From positions 220,077 to 284,076 of the forward strand of contig NZ_LQOW01000006.1 of NCBI RefSeq assembly GCF_002102185.1: DNA of 64,000 nt. Reading direction: 5' to 3'. The notes beneath the pieces are model-generated. The model saw only the letters and a program-made list of their open reading frames with translations, ran no database searches and was not told where the DNA came from. This document shows, piece after piece, positions 43,391-53,446 of the stretch. The position numbers and the translations under genes were made by a program. The first letter of the stretch is position 1; each line of letters starts with the position of its first letter. Source of the stretch: Mycobacterium fragae (GTDB taxonomy: Bacteria > Actinomycetota > Actinomycetes > Mycobacteriales > Mycobacteriaceae).

Positions 43391-44071
43391 TCACACCTCG
43401 AAGCGGTAGCCCATGCCGGCCTCGGTCAGCAAGTGCTGGGGCCGCGACGGGTCGTCCTCGAGTTTGCGCCGCAGTTGTGCTAGATAAACGCGCAAATAAT
43501 GCGTCTCGGTCGCATATGCCGGTCCCCACACTTCTTTTAGGAGTTCTTCACGGCCGACCAACTTGCCGCGATTGCGTACCAGCACTTCGAGCATGCCCCA
43601 TTCCGTCGGCGTGAGGTGTATCTCGGCACCGTTTTTGGTGACCTTTTTCGCCGCCAGATCGACGGTGAAGGAATCGGTTTCAATGACCGGCTGATCGGTT
43701 TCGGATGCGGCCGCATTGCGGCGCACAGCGGCGCGCAGTCGGGCCAGAAACTCATCCATGCCGAACGGCTTGGTCACATAGTCGTCGGCGCCGGCGTCCA
43801 GCGCTTCGACCTTGTCCGACGAGTCGGTGCGCGCCGAGAGCACGATGACCGGTGCGTTCAGCCAACCGCGCAAACCGCCGAGCACCTCGATGCCGGAGAT
43901 GTCCGGCAGACCGAGATCGAGGATCACCACGTCCGGACGGTGTTCGGCGGCAGCGCGCAGCGCACCGGCACCGGTGGCCGCGGTGATGACCTCATAGCCG
44001 CGCACCGACAAGTTGATCCGCAGCGCACGCAGGATCTGTGGCTCGTCATCGATCACCAGTACGCGAGTCAT
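43391..44071 (-). CDS. kdpE: Response regulator KdpE
   Basis: A 226-residue OmpR-family regulator. The receiver has the acidic pocket D8-D9 and phosphoacceptor D52 (VVILDLGLPD), with KPFG for the conserved Lys. The winged-helix output domain ends LLTEAGMGYRFEV. It is the last gene of the kdp operon and its start overlaps the kdpD stop by 4 bp. Phosphorylated KdpE would activate kdpFABC under K+ limitation; a candidate site is at 51611-51639. Confidence 0.96.
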   Translation of the reverse strand: MTRVLVIDDEPQILRALRINLSVRGYEVITAATGAGALRAAAEHRPDVVILDLGLPDISGIEVLGGLRGWLNAPVIVLSARTDSSDKVEALDAGADDYVTKPFGMDEFLARLRAAVRRNAAASETDQPVIETDSFTVDLAAKKVTKNGAEIHLTPTEWGMLEVLVRNRGKLVGREELLKEVWGPAYATETHYLRVYLAQLRRKLEDDPSRPQHLLTEAGMGYRFEV

Positions 44072-46605
44072 GGGTTCTCCCGCGGCGCCGCCAGGTCCAC
44101 GACAATGGTGAGGCCCCCGCCCGGGGTGTCGGTCGCCTGGATCGTGCCGCCCATCGCTTCGACGAAACCACGCGCAACCGACAATCCCAAGCCGACACCG
44201 CTGCTGTTGTCGTGGTCGCCGAGCCGTTGAAAGACTTCGAAAAGGTGCTCCTCGCTGCCGCGGGGGATGCCGGGACCTTCGTCGATCACATTGATCAGCA
44301 CACGGTCGCCCACCCGCCCCGCGTTGACGCGGACGACGCAGTTGGGTGCGTAGCGCAGCGCGTTGTCGATCAGATTGGCCAGCACGCGTTCGAGCAGCCC
44401 CGCGTCGGCCATCACCACGGTGCCACCGACGTCGACCTTCACCCGATCGATGCCCGACCGCAGGAACCCGGTGGCGCCCTTGCCGATACCGATCAGCGCC
44501 CGCTGCACCGTCTCCTCCAGGTACACGCGCCGCAGCGCGGGTCGAATGACGCCGGCGGCCAACCGGGACGAATCGAGCAGGTTGCCGACCAACGAGGTGA
44601 GCTGGTCGACCGATTCTTCGATGGTGGCCAGCAGCTCGGCGGTGTCCTCGGGATTGAAGTCGACGTCCTCTGCGCGCAGGCTCGACACCGCCACCTTGGC
44701 AGCTGCCAGCGGAGTGCGCAGGTCATGGCTGACTGCGGAAAGTAGCGACCGGCGCAGCTCGTCCGCCCGCCCGATGGCCTCCGCCCGGCTGGCCTCCTCG
44801 CTGAGCTCGCGTTGCCTGATCAAGCCTGCGGCCTGCTTGGCCACCGCCGAGAGCACGCGGCGGTCGCGGGCGGGCAGCTTGCGGCCCGCCAGCAACATCC
44901 AGAATTCGTCGTCGCCGACCTCGATCGCGGTATCGGCGGAATCGACTGAGCTACAAGGGTCTTTGCCGACCGATGCGACGATCTTGACATGCGTCGATCC
45001 GTCGGTGGTCTGTTCGCGCAGCATGCTGACGGCGCGCTGCGAATAGGTTTCCCGCACGCGCTCGAGAAGAGTGTCGAGGTCCGCGCCACGCAGCACCGAT
45101 CCTGCGAACAGGGTCAGCAGTTCTGCCTCCTGCGATGCGCGTCCGGCTTCCCGGGCCCGCTTGGCGGCGCCGTCGACCAGAACCGCGGTCGCGATCGCCA
45201 GCATCAGCAGGACGATTTCGGTGACGGCGGCGTCGGGTTCGGCGATGGTGAACGTGTACCGCGGGGCGGTCAAGAAGTAGTTCAACAGCAGGCTGGACAG
45301 CACCGCCGAAAGTACTGCAGGGGCAATACCTCCCAGCAGGGCGACTGCCAGCACGCCGACGAAGAACAGCGCGCTCTCGCCGCTGTTGTTCAAAAACGGG
45401 TCTAGCCAAGTCACCGCGATCGCGCAGATGGCGGAGGGAACGACGAGCGCTGCGAGCCAGGATGCGACCCGTCGTTCGCGGGGCGAGAGCGGCGCCGCCC
45501 GAAAACCGCGTTTGGACTCCGCGTGGGTCACGATGTGCACGTCGATCTTGCCGGACAGCTGCACCACCCGCGCGCCGATGCCCTCGTCGAGGATGCGCGC
45601 CCAGCGTGAGCGGCGTGATGTGCCGATCACCAGCTGGGTGGCGTTCATTTCCCGGGCGAAATCCAGTAGGGCCGTGGGCACGTCGTCGCCCGCGACGATG
45701 TGCATCGATGCGTCGAGACTGATGGCCAGCTCACGGACCTTGCTGATCCGCGGCGCGGAGGCACCGGAAAGCCCGTCGCCGCGCAAGACGTGCACGACCA
45801 TCAGCTCGGCGCTGGACTTCGCTGCTATCCGGGATGCCCGCCGGACCAACGTCTCGGATTCCGGCCCACCGGTAACCGCGACGACGACGCGCTCACGCGC
45901 CTCCCATGTGTCGGTGATCCGCTTGTCCGCGCGGTATTTGGCCAGAGCGGCGTCAACTTGATCGGCCAGCCACAACAGCGCGAGTTCCCTTAGCGCGGTG
46001 AGGTTTCCGCTGCGGAAGTAGTTCGACAGCGCTGCGTCGATCTTTTCCGGAGCGTAGACGTTTCCGTGAGATAGCCTGCGCCGCAACGCTTCCGGCGCGA
46101 TGTCGATGAGTTCGATCTGCGAGGCCTGCCGCACGATCGAATCGGGGACAGTTTCCTGCTGGACGATGCCGGTGATCTGGGCGACGACGTCGTTGAGGCT
46201 CTCCAAGTGCTGGATGTTGACCGTGGAGATCACCGTGATACCTGCCTCGAGCAGTTCCTCGACGTCCTGCCAACGTTTCGGGTTCTTGCTGCCCGGGGTG
46301 TTGGTGTGGGCGAGTTCGTCGACCAGAACCACCTGCGGACGGCGTGCCAGCACGGCCGGCACGTCGAGCTCGGCGAACCGGCTGCCGCGATAGTCGATGT
46401 AGCGCCGCGGGACCATCTCGATTCCATCGAGCAGCTCCGCGACCTTGCGGCGGCCATGGGTCTCGATCACGGCGGCGACCACGTCGGTGCCGCGTTCTAG
46501 GCGGCGATGCGCCTCGCTCAGCATGGCGTACGTCTTGCCGACACCGGGCGCTGCGCCCAGGTAGATGCGGAGGTCTCCGCGTTTCGGCGGATAGTCGACG
46601 CTCAC
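44068..46605 (-). CDS. kdpD: Sensor histidine kinase KdpD
   Basis: An 845-residue sensor. The N-terminal KdpD domain has Walker A GAAPGVGKT (17-25) and Walker B VVLVDELAHTNTPG, followed by a USP-like domain (VVVAVTGGPESE). Then come four closely spaced membrane helices (from about 400), a GAF-like region, the HisKA box SHDLRTPLAAAK and the ATPase boxes NLIDNALRYAP and GLGLSVARG. It senses K+ and turgor and phosphorylates KdpE. GTG 46605 is chosen because it gives the family N-terminus (SVDYPPKRGDLRIYLG); the upstream frame is a kdpC shadow. Confidence 0.95.
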   Translation of the reverse strand: MSVDYPPKRGDLRIYLGAAPGVGKTYAMLSEAHRRLERGTDVVAAVIETHGRRKVAELLDGIEMVPRRYIDYRGSRFAELDVPAVLARRPQVVLVDELAHTNTPGSKNPKRWQDVEELLEAGITVISTVNIQHLESLNDVVAQITGIVQQETVPDSIVRQASQIELIDIAPEALRRRLSHGNVYAPEKIDAALSNYFRSGNLTALRELALLWLADQVDAALAKYRADKRITDTWEARERVVVAVTGGPESETLVRRASRIAAKSSAELMVVHVLRGDGLSGASAPRISKVRELAISLDASMHIVAGDDVPTALLDFAREMNATQLVIGTSRRSRWARILDEGIGARVVQLSGKIDVHIVTHAESKRGFRAAPLSPRERRVASWLAALVVPSAICAIAVTWLDPFLNNSGESALFFVGVLAVALLGGIAPAVLSAVLSSLLLNYFLTAPRYTFTIAEPDAAVTEIVLLMLAIATAVLVDGAAKRAREAGRASQEAELLTLFAGSVLRGADLDTLLERVRETYSQRAVSMLREQTTDGSTHVKIVASVGKDPCSSVDSADTAIEVGDDEFWMLLAGRKLPARDRRVLSAVAKQAAGLIRQRELSEEASRAEAIGRADELRRSLLSAVSHDLRTPLAAAKVAVSSLRAEDVDFNPEDTAELLATIEESVDQLTSLVGNLLDSSRLAAGVIRPALRRVYLEETVQRALIGIGKGATGFLRSGIDRVKVDVGGTVVMADAGLLERVLANLIDNALRYAPNCVVRVNAGRVGDRVLINVIDEGPGIPRGSEEHLFEVFQRLGDHDNSSGVGLGLSVARGFVEAMGGTIQATDTPGGGLTIVVDLAAPRENP

Positions 46606-46639
46606 CTGAACATCATCCTCCCGCCGCGGCGACCTGGGG

Positions 46640-47491
46640 CTAATGGGTGACCGGGTAGTTCCGGTCGAGTTGCAGATTGAGCGCCACCACGTTGACATCG
46701 TGGCCGCGCCTATGCTCGCGCACCACCTCGCGTATCTGAGCCGGGTCCACGTGACGCGCCCTGGCCACCCGGGCGATTTGGATATCCGCGTAGGCCACCG
46801 AGATATCGGGATCCAGGCCGCTGCCGCTTGCCGTGACGGCATCCGCCGGCACCGCCGGATTGCCGGGGGCCGCCCCCCGGATGGGCACAATCTGGCCGAT
46901 CGAGTAGTCCTCGCCGGACTTTGCGCACTCGACCCGCACGCCGTGATAGGTGTCGACGAACGGCCGGCTGGTGGTTCTGCAGGGTTCGTTGACGCTGACG
47001 ACGCGCACCGGGCGCACGACGTTGCCGCCTCGATCACGCGGGCCGATCACCGACAACACAGCGCCGACGCCGCCGCCGGTGCAGAACGGGCGCGACCCGT
47101 CGACGTTCTCGAATGTGCCGACGGCCTTGCTTCGCGAACACACGAGTGTGAGCAGGCTCTGTCTGGTCGGGCTGTCCACGATGTCCTCCGGCCCGAGGTT
47201 GCTGCCGCCGCTGGCCATCGGGTCATATCCGTCGCCGGCGGCCGATGGTCGGGACTGGAAGTACTGCGGCAGTTGGTTGCCGGAGCCGTCGGTGAACGAC
47301 TGGCCGATCAATGAGCTGGCGACCGGTTTGCCGTCGACCCGGATGATCGAGCCCTGCGCCTTGTCGCTGAGGCCGGGCAGCTGCGCCACCAACCAGATGG
47401 ACAGCGGGTAGGCCACACCGAGCAGCGCGGTGAGGACCAACAGCGCGCGTAACGCCGCCCAGTGCTGGCGCATCAGATTGGTGAAAGCCAT
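46640..47491 (-). CDS. kdpC: Potassium-transporting ATPase subunit C
   Basis: A 283-residue subunit with one N-terminal membrane helix (LRALLVLTALLGVAYPLSIW) and an extracytoplasmic domain. Conserved features are GSSLIGQSF-type IGQSFTDG, YFQSRPSAAGDGYDP, SGGSNLGP and the terminal LNLQLD. It is longer than E. coli KdpC because of an insert (about 110-190, with Cys residues and GGGVGAVLSVIG), a trait of mycobacterial forms. KdpC stabilises the KdpFABC pump. Starts 1 bp after kdpB. Confidence 0.95.
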   Translation of the reverse strand: MAFTNLMRQHWAALRALLVLTALLGVAYPLSIWLVAQLPGLSDKAQGSIIRVDGKPVASSLIGQSFTDGSGNQLPQYFQSRPSAAGDGYDPMASGGSNLGPEDIVDSPTRQSLLTLVCSRSKAVGTFENVDGSRPFCTGGGVGAVLSVIGPRDRGGNVVRPVRVVSVNEPCRTTSRPFVDTYHGVRVECAKSGEDYSIGQIVPIRGAAPGNPAVPADAVTASGSGLDPDISVAYADIQIARVARARHVDPAQIREVVREHRRGHDVNVVALNLQLDRNYPVTH

Positions 47492-47492
47492 C

Positions 47493-49652
47493 TCAGGCCA
47501 TCCCCGGAAGCAGTTGAACCACCAAGTCGATCAGCTTGATGCCGATGAACGGGGTGACGATCCCGCCGAGCCCGTAGATGTAGAGGTTGCGGCTGAGCAG
47601 TTTCGAGGCGCTGCTGGGGCGGTACCGAACGCCGCGCAGCGCCAGCGGAATCAGCGCGGCAATGACCACCGCGTTGAAGATGACCGCCGAGAGGATCGCC
47701 GACTCCGGGCTGTGCAGGCGCATCACGTTGAGCATGTCCAGGCCCGGGAAGATCGCCACGAACATCGCCGGGATGATCGCGAAATACTTGGCGATGTCGT
47801 TGGCGATCGAGAACGTCGTCAGTGCCCCGCGGGTGATCAGCAGCTGCTTGCCGATCTCGACGATCTCGATGAGCTTGGTGGGATCCGAATCGAGGTCCAC
47901 CATGTTGCCAGCTTCCTTGGCCGCGGTGGTGCCGGTGTTCATCGCCACCCCCACATCGGCCTGGGCCAGCGCCGGCGCGTCGTTGGTGCCGTCACCAGTC
48001 ATCGCGACCAGGCGCCCGCCCTCCTGCTCGCGTTTGATCAGCACCAGCTTGTCTTCGGGGGTGGCCTCGGCGAGGAAGTCGTCGACGCCGGCCTCGTCGG
48101 CGATCGCCCTGGCGGTCAGCGGATTGTCGCCGGTGATCATCACCGTCCGAATTCCCATCTGGCGCATTGCGTCGAAGCGCTGACGCATGCCGTGCTTGAC
48201 GACGTCCTTGAGGTGGATGACGCCGAGCACCTGAGCTTGCTTGCCGGTCGGCCCATTTGACACCTGGCCCACCACCAGCGGTGTTCCGCCGGCAGCGGCG
48301 ATGCCGTCGACGATCTCGCCGAGGATTGCCGGAGCGGTGCCGCCGTGCGCGTGGATCCATTCTGCGACGGAGCTGGCCGCGCCTTTGCGCAATTGCCGCC
48401 CGTCGATGTCCACCCCCGACATCCGGGTCACCGCAGTGAATTCGACCCATGAAGCGTTGGCGAGTTCGCCCGGTGTGCGCGCCCGCAATCCGTAGGCCTC
48501 TTTGGCGTAGACGACGATGGACCGGCCCTCGGGGGTTTCGTCGGCGAGGCTGGATAGCTGTGCGGCGTCGGCAAGTTCGGCTTCGCTCACTCCGTTGACC
48601 GGAATGAATTCTGTGGCCTCCCGATTGCCGAGGGTGATCGTTCCGGTCTTGTCCAACAGCAAGGTGTTGACGTCGCCCGCCGCCTCGACGGCGCGACCGG
48701 ACATCGCCAGCACGTTGCGCTGCACCAACCGGTCCATGCCGGCGATGCCGATGGCCGACAACAGCGCGCCGATGGTCGTGGGGATCAGACATACGAGCAA
48801 CGCGACCAGGACAATGCCGGTGACCCCGTTGCCGTCCAGGGCTCGGGTGTCCGGCACACCCGGGTTGTTGGCCTTGGAGTAGATCGCCAGCGGCTGCAGC
48901 GTGGCCACCGCGAAGACGAAGATGATGGTGAGGGCCGCCAGCAGAATGTTCAGCGCGATTTCGTTCGGCGTCTTCTGGCGGTTGGCTCCCTCGACCAACG
49001 CGATCATCCGGTCCACGAAGCTCTGGCCGGGCTGCTGGGTGATTTTGACGACGATGCGGTCCGAGAGCACGGTTGTTCCGCCCGTCACCGCTGAGCGATC
49101 CCCACCGGATTCCCGGATCACCGGTGCGGATTCGCCGGTGATAGCCGATTCGTCCACTGACGCAATGCCTTCCACCACGTCTCCGTCGCCGGGAATGATC
49201 TGGCCGGCCTCGACGACGACGATGTCGCCTTGTTGCAGAAGTGGTGCGGCGATCTGCTCTTCGGCGCCGGACACGCCGGGCTGCCAATCGCGCAGGCGGC
49301 GTGCGACGGTGTCCGCCTTGGACTTTCGCAGTGCGTCGGCCTGAGCCTTGCCCCGTCCCTCGGCGACAGCCTCGGCCACGTTCGCGAAAACGACCGTCAG
49401 CCACAGCCAGAACACGGTCAGCCAGCCGAACCAACTCGGCTCCGTGATCGCCAGCACGGTGGACCACACGGCGCCGATCTCGACGATGAACATCACCGGG
49501 TTGCGCCACAGGGTTCGCGGGTCGAGCTTGCGCAGCGCCCCGGGCAGCGACTTCAGCAGCATCTCGGGGTCGAGCAGGCCGCCGGAAACCGGCTCCACCG
49601 ATACCCGGTGGGCGTGCGGAGCCTCAGCTGAATTCATTGTCGGCGCAAGCAT
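47493..49652 (-). CDS. kdpB: Potassium-transporting P-type ATPase subunit B
   Basis: A 719-residue P-type ATPase subunit. Motifs are ITGESAPV (actuator; its Ser is the inhibitory phosphosite in E. coli), [11 protein letters not shown] (phosphorylated Asp), [11 protein letters not shown] and [24 protein letters not shown]. It drives K+ import through KdpA with ATP. The final helices end in [18 protein letters not shown]. Start 49652 is 1 bp from the kdpA stop; an internal Met a few codons later is possible. Confidence 0.97.
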   Translation of the reverse strand: MLAPTMNSAEAPHAHRVSVEPVSGGLLDPEMLLKSLPGALRKLDPRTLWRNPVMFIVEIGAVWSTVLAITEPSWFGWLTVFWLWLTVVFANVAEAVAEGRGKAQADALRKSKADTVARRLRDWQPGVSGAEEQIAAPLLQQGDIVVVEAGQIIPGDGDVVEGIASVDESAITGESAPVIRESGGDRSAVTGGTTVLSDRIVVKITQQPGQSFVDRMIALVEGANRQKTPNEIALNILLAALTIIFVFAVATLQPLAIYSKANNPGVPDTRALDGNGVTGIVLVALLVCLIPTTIGALLSAIGIAGMDRLVQRNVLAMSGRAVEAAGDVNTLLLDKTGTITLGNREATEFIPVNGVSEAELADAAQLSSLADETPEGRSIVVYAKEAYGLRARTPGELANASWVEFTAVTRMSGVDIDGRQLRKGAASSVAEWIHAHGGTAPAILGEIVDGIAAAGGTPLVVGQVSNGPTGKQAQVLGVIHLKDVVKHGMRQRFDAMRQMGIRTVMITGDNPLTARAIADEAGVDDFLAEATPEDKLVLIKREQEGGRLVAMTGDGTNDAPALAQADVGVAMNTGTTAAKEAGNMVDLDSDPTKLIEIVEIGKQLLITRGALTTFSIANDIAKYFAIIPAMFVAIFPGLDMLNVMRLHSPESAILSAVIFNAVVIAALIPLALRGVRYRPSSASKLLSRNLYIYGLGGIVTPFIGIKLIDLVVQLLPGMA

Positions 49653-49653
49653 T

Positions 49654-51324
49654 TCAGTGAATCCCCTCCGCTAGCGGTCCGAGCGCCAGCGCCGGCAGGA
49701 AGGTGAGCGCGACCAGAATGATGGCGACGCCGGTGACCAGACCGACGAACTGCGGCTTATGCGTGGGCAGGGTGCCGGTGGACTCCGGCGTCGTACCCTG
49801 ACGGGCCAGCGAGCCCGCCAGCGCGAGGACCAGGATCATCGGCAGGAACCGCCCGAACACCATCGCCAGGCCCAAAGCGCTGTTGTACCACGTCGTGTTG
49901 GCCATCAGCCCGGCGAAGGCGGAACCGTTGTTGTTGGCCGCGGAGGTGAACGCATACAGCACTTCCGACAGCCCGTGCGGCCCGCTGTTGGCCATCTCGG
50001 CGCGTTGGCCCGGCAATGCCATCGCAATTGCGGTGCCCAGCAGCACGATCAGCGGGGTGATCAGGAAATAGCCGGCCGCGAACTTGATCTCGCGGGGGGT
50101 GATCTTCTTGCCGAGGTACTCCGGAGTGCGACCGACCATCAACCCGGCGACGAACACGGTGATCACCGCGAGAATGAGCATCCCGTACAGGCCGGAACCC
50201 GTCCCTCCGGGCGCGACCTCGCCGAGCTGCATGTTGAACATGGTCGTCAGCCCGCCCAGGCTGGTGTAGGAGTCGTGCGTTGAGTCGACCGCTCCGGTCG
50301 ACGTGAGCGTGGTGGCGTCGGCGAACACCGCCGAGTCGGCGACGCCGAAACGCTGCTCGACCCCCTCCGACGCGGCGCCCACCGCGCTGGGGACCGTACC
50401 GTGATGCTGCAACTGAACCAGCATCATCACGGTGACGCTGATCGCGGCGATGACGCCCATGACCGCGGCGATCGCGTAGCCCTGCTTTTTGTTGCCCACC
50501 ATGCGACCGAAGGTGCGTGGCAGCGAGAAGCTGATGACCAGCAGCAAGAAGATCTCGACCCAGTTCGTCCACATGGTCGGGTTCTCGAACGGGTGCGCGG
50601 AGTTGGCGTTGTAGAAACCGCCGCCGTTGGTGCCCAGCAGCTTGATGACTTCTTGGCTGGCGACCGGACCGCCGGTGAGCCTCTGCGAGGAGCCGGCCAG
50701 CGTGCTGACCACCTGGTCGTGCATGTGAAAGTTCTGGATGACGCCGCCGGCGACCAGGACTACTGCGCCGACGACCGCTATCGGCAGCAGGATGCGTAAC
50801 GTGCCGCGGACCAAATCCACCCAGAAGTTGCCGAGTTCGCCGGTGCGCCTGCGGACGAATCCGCGCACCAGCGCGACGGCGACGGCCATCCCCACCGCGG
50901 CGGAGACGAAGTTCTGCACCGCCAAGCCGGCCATCTGCACCAGATGCCCCTGGGTGGTCTCACCGGAATAGGCCTGCCAGTTGGTGTTGGTGACGAAGCT
51001 GACCGCAGTGTTCCACGCCAGTGGCGCAGTCATCGGTGTCGCCGGATCATGCAGGTGCAACGGAAGCCTGTGCTGCACGAGCTGCAAGCCGAACAGGAAC
51101 ACCACACTCACTGCGGAGAACGCGAGAACACTGCGGGCATAACCCGCCCAGGACTGCTCGGACTTGGGGCTGGCGCCGATCAGCCGGTAGATGAATCGCT
51201 CTGAGCGCCAATCCTTCTCGGAACTGTAGACCCGGTACATGTAGTCACCAAGCGGCACGTGAACGATCGCCAACGCCAGCGCCAACAGCGTGAGGAACAG
51301 CAGACCCGCTGCTGTGCCGCTCAC
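49654..51324 (-). CDS. kdpA: Potassium-transporting ATPase subunit A
   Basis: A 556-residue ten-helix channel-like subunit of the superfamily of K+ transporters. Selectivity-filter segments are visible in the four repeats: [31 protein letters not shown], the [10 protein letters not shown] region and [14 protein letters not shown]. It binds and conducts K+ from the outside. GTG 51324 shares one base with the kdpF stop, so translation is coupled. Confidence 0.97.
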   Translation of the reverse strand: MSGTAAGLLFLTLLALALAIVHVPLGDYMYRVYSSEKDWRSERFIYRLIGASPKSEQSWAGYARSVLAFSAVSVVFLFGLQLVQHRLPLHLHDPATPMTAPLAWNTAVSFVTNTNWQAYSGETTQGHLVQMAGLAVQNFVSAAVGMAVAVALVRGFVRRRTGELGNFWVDLVRGTLRILLPIAVVGAVVLVAGGVIQNFHMHDQVVSTLAGSSQRLTGGPVASQEVIKLLGTNGGGFYNANSAHPFENPTMWTNWVEIFLLLVISFSLPRTFGRMVGNKKQGYAIAAVMGVIAAISVTVMMLVQLQHHGTVPSAVGAASEGVEQRFGVADSAVFADATTLTSTGAVDSTHDSYTSLGGLTTMFNMQLGEVAPGGTGSGLYGMLILAVITVFVAGLMVGRTPEYLGKKITPREIKFAAGYFLITPLIVLLGTAIAMALPGQRAEMANSGPHGLSEVLYAFTSAANNNGSAFAGLMANTTWYNSALGLAMVFGRFLPMILVLALAGSLARQGTTPESTGTLPTHKPQFVGLVTGVAIILVALTFLPALALGPLAEGIH

Positions 51325-51413
51325 TAGAACCGCTCCGGAAAGAGCAGGGCCGCAACCAATAACAGTGCGATGACGACGGCCAGCGCAAGACCGACAGCGT
51401 TGGCGGGGCTCAC
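51324..51413 (-). CDS. kdpF: Potassium-transporting ATPase small subunit KdpF
   Basis: A 29-residue single-helix peptide ([20 protein letters not shown], then AALLFPERF), matching the KdpF pattern with the terminal LLFPE(K/R)F. It stabilises the Kdp complex. GTG 51413; its stop codon overlaps the kdpA start by one base, and its start overlaps the stop of another tiny membrane peptide (GTGA). Confidence 0.93.
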   Translation of the reverse strand: MSPANAVGLALAVVIALLLVAALLFPERF

Positions 51414-51493
51414 AGTCTCTCGACCAGCTTCACCGCGGTGCCCAACAGGGCGAATACCGCCACCGTCAACAGCAGGTAGAGCACGATCGACAC
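51410..51493 (-). CDS. Unnamed 27-residue membrane peptide coupled to kdpF
   Basis: The frame from GTG 51493 encodes [20 protein letters not shown] then VKLVERL, one hydrophobic helix with a basic tail. Its TGA overlaps the kdpF GTG (GTGA), and a GGAG ribosome site lies 5 bases before its start. It has the size and character of KdpF but a different C-terminus. Tight coupling at the head of the operon suggests a second small regulatory subunit. It is easily missed by gene finders. Confidence 0.7.
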   Translation of the reverse strand: MSIVLYLLLTVAVFALLGTAVKLVERL

Positions 51494-51700
51494 ACCGTCT
51501 CCGTTCCGAGCTCCGCCGCCCTCAAGGCGGCCTTTACCAGGCCCTCGGCCTTCAGGACTGACATGACGCTAAGCCCGTTGAGCACGGGGCGGTATCAGCC
51601 TTGACGCTTTCTTTACGGGTCCCGCCCCGACCTTTACGGTGATGGCAGCGGAGATACCGCTTGGCATGCGATTACCGCGCCGCGGTAGTAACTTCGCCAC
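51494..51700. promoter_or_regulatory. Divergent kdp / CBS-permease promoter region with CTTTACGG repeats
   Basis: This 207-bp region separates the kdp operon from the CBS protein gene. Two copies of CTTTACGG (51611-51618 and 51632-51639) are 21 nt apart, two helical turns, which suits an OmpR-family dimer array; E. coli KdpE sites contain TTTACA-like halves. A small hairpin GCCGCC/GGCGGC (51515-51531) lies in the kdp leader. KdpE binding is inferred. Confidence 0.45.
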
Positions 51701-52144
51701 ATGCGTGCCGCCGATATGGCCGAGGATTTCCCGGTCTTGACCACCGACTCCGACGCACTCGACGCTGTCCGCATGCTCGCTGAGCAACGCCTACCAGGGG
51801 TCTTGGTCGTCGACGCATCCGGCAGCCCCTACGCGGTGCTGCCGGCCTCGCAGGTGGTTCGCTTCATCGTGCCCCGCTATGTCCAGGAAGATCCGCCGCT
51901 GGCAGGCGTGTTCGAGGAATCGATGGCCGATCACCTCGCGGAGAGGTTGGAAGGTAAGACAGTTGGCGACATGTTGCCCGAACACCTGACCGACGTGCCG
52001 CCGGCCAACTTCGACGACACCATAATCGAAGTCGCCACCGTGATGGCACGGCTGCGAAGTCCGCTGATCCCGGTGACCAGGGACGGCAGGTTGCTGGGCG
52101 TGATCACCGCATCACGCCTGCTGGCCGCGGTGCTGCGATCTTGA
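51701..52144 (+). CDS. CBS-domain pair protein
   Basis: A 147-residue protein made of two CBS motifs: [20 protein letters not shown] with [19 protein letters not shown], and [19 protein letters not shown] with [23 protein letters not shown] pairs bind adenine nucleotides and often gate transporters. Its stop overlaps the start of the ArsB/NhaD-type permease (TTGA), so it is probably the permease's regulatory subunit. It is divergent from kdp and may respond to the same signal. Confidence 0.85.
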   Translation: MRAADMAEDFPVLTTDSDALDAVRMLAEQRLPGVLVVDASGSPYAVLPASQVVRFIVPRYVQEDPPLAGVFEESMADHLAERLEGKTVGDMLPEHLTDVPPANFDDTIIEVATVMARLRSPLIPVTRDGRLLGVITASRLLAAVLRS

Positions 52145-53433
52145 GCGCTATTTTCGCGGCCACGGTATTCGTGGTCGCCTATGCGTTGATTGCCAGCGAC
52201 CGCGTCAACACGACATTGGTTGCGCTGGCCGGCGCGACGGCCATGTTCTTTTTGCCGGTGATCAATTCCGATGAGGTCTTCTACTCCCGCGACACCGGGA
52301 TCGACTGGGACGTCATCTTTCTGCTGCTCGGGATGATGATCATCGTCAGCGTGGTGCGCCAGACCGGGGTGTTCGAATACGTGGCGATCGTGTCCGCCAA
52401 GCGCGCCAAAGGCTCCCCGCTGCGGATCATGATCCTGCTGGTGCTCGTCACCGCGTTCGGATCGGCATTTTTGGACAACGTCACCACGGTCTTGTTGATC
52501 GCACCGGTCACGCTGCTGGTGTGCGACCGGCTGGCGGTCAGCCCGGCGCCCTTTCTCATCGTCGAGGCATTCGCAGCCAACATCGGTGGCGCGGCGACCC
52601 TGGTTGGCGACCCGACCACCATCATCATCGGTACCGGAGCCCGCCTGAGTTTCATCTCCTTTCTGGCCAACATGGGGCCGGCGGTGCTCATCGTCCTCGC
52701 TGCACTCGTGGCGCTTCTGCCTCGCATGTTCCCCGGAGCTTTCACCGTCGAACCTGAGCGGGTCGCCGATGTCATGTCACTGGACGAGCGCGAAGCGATC
52801 CAAAATCACCGGCTGCTGATCCAGTGCGGCATTGTCCTGGCTGCGGTGTTCGCCGGGTTCGTCCTGCACAAGGAGATTCACATGGAGCCGTCGCTGGTGG
52901 CGATGGCCGGCGCCGGCATCCTGATCGTGATCTCCGGACTGACGCGTGACTTCTACCTCTCCAGCGTCGAATGGGAGACGTTGCTGTTCTTCGCTGGGCT
53001 GTTCATCATGGTCGGGGCTCTGGTGAAGACCGGCGTCATCGATCAATTGGCCCATTCGGCCAGCCATGTGACCGGCGGCAACGCCTTTCTGACGACGATG
53101 CTGATCCTCGGGGTGTCCTTCCTTTTCAGCGGCTTTGTCAACAACGTCCCCTATGCCGCTGCGATGACACCGATCGTCGGCCAGTTCGCGTCGTCGATCC
53201 ACGACCACACCAGCCACGGCGTGCTGTGGTGGGCCCTGGTACTGGGCACCGTCCTCGGTGGCAACCTCACCGCCGTCGGGGCCAGCGCGAATATCGTCGT
53301 CATCGGAATCGCGCAACGCACGGGCAATCCCATCTCCTTTTGGGAGTTCACTCGCAAGGGCGCGATCGTAACCGCGACCTCGCTGGGGCTTTCCGTGGCT
53401 TACCTGTGGCTGCGCTACTTCGTCTTGGCCTAG
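52141..53433 (+). CDS. ArsB/NhaD-type ion transporter (SLC13/IT superfamily permease)
   Basis: A 430-residue membrane protein with about eleven helices and the pseudo-repeat of the ion transporter superfamily: [20 protein letters not shown] in the first half and [20 protein letters not shown] in the second. [18 protein letters not shown] and [17 protein letters not shown] are the paired loop motifs. This places it with NhaD Na+/H+ antiporters and ArsB-like permeases; the exchanged ion cannot be assigned. TTG 52141 couples it to the CBS protein. Convergent with the KimA-like array (13 bp). Confidence 0.85.
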   Translation: MSAIFAATVFVVAYALIASDRVNTTLVALAGATAMFFLPVINSDEVFYSRDTGIDWDVIFLLLGMMIIVSVVRQTGVFEYVAIVSAKRAKGSPLRIMILLVLVTAFGSAFLDNVTTVLLIAPVTLLVCDRLAVSPAPFLIVEAFAANIGGAATLVGDPTTIIIGTGARLSFISFLANMGPAVLIVLAALVALLPRMFPGAFTVEPERVADVMSLDEREAIQNHRLLIQCGIVLAAVFAGFVLHKEIHMEPSLVAMAGAGILIVISGLTRDFYLSSVEWETLLFFAGLFIMVGALVKTGVIDQLAHSASHVTGGNAFLTTMLILGVSFLFSGFVNNVPYAAAMTPIVGQFASSIHDHTSHGVLWWALVLGTVLGGNLTAVGASANIVVIGIAQRTGNPISFWEFTRKGAIVTATSLGLSVAYLWLRYFVLA

Positions 53434-53446
53434 GAATCAGGCGGTG

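Noticed and set aside
51466..51564. 32-codon frame (MSVLKAEGLV...) before kdpF, a possible leader peptide
   Set aside because: It overlaps the better supported 27-residue membrane peptide in another frame, ends in Cys-rich nonsense, and lacks a ribosome site.
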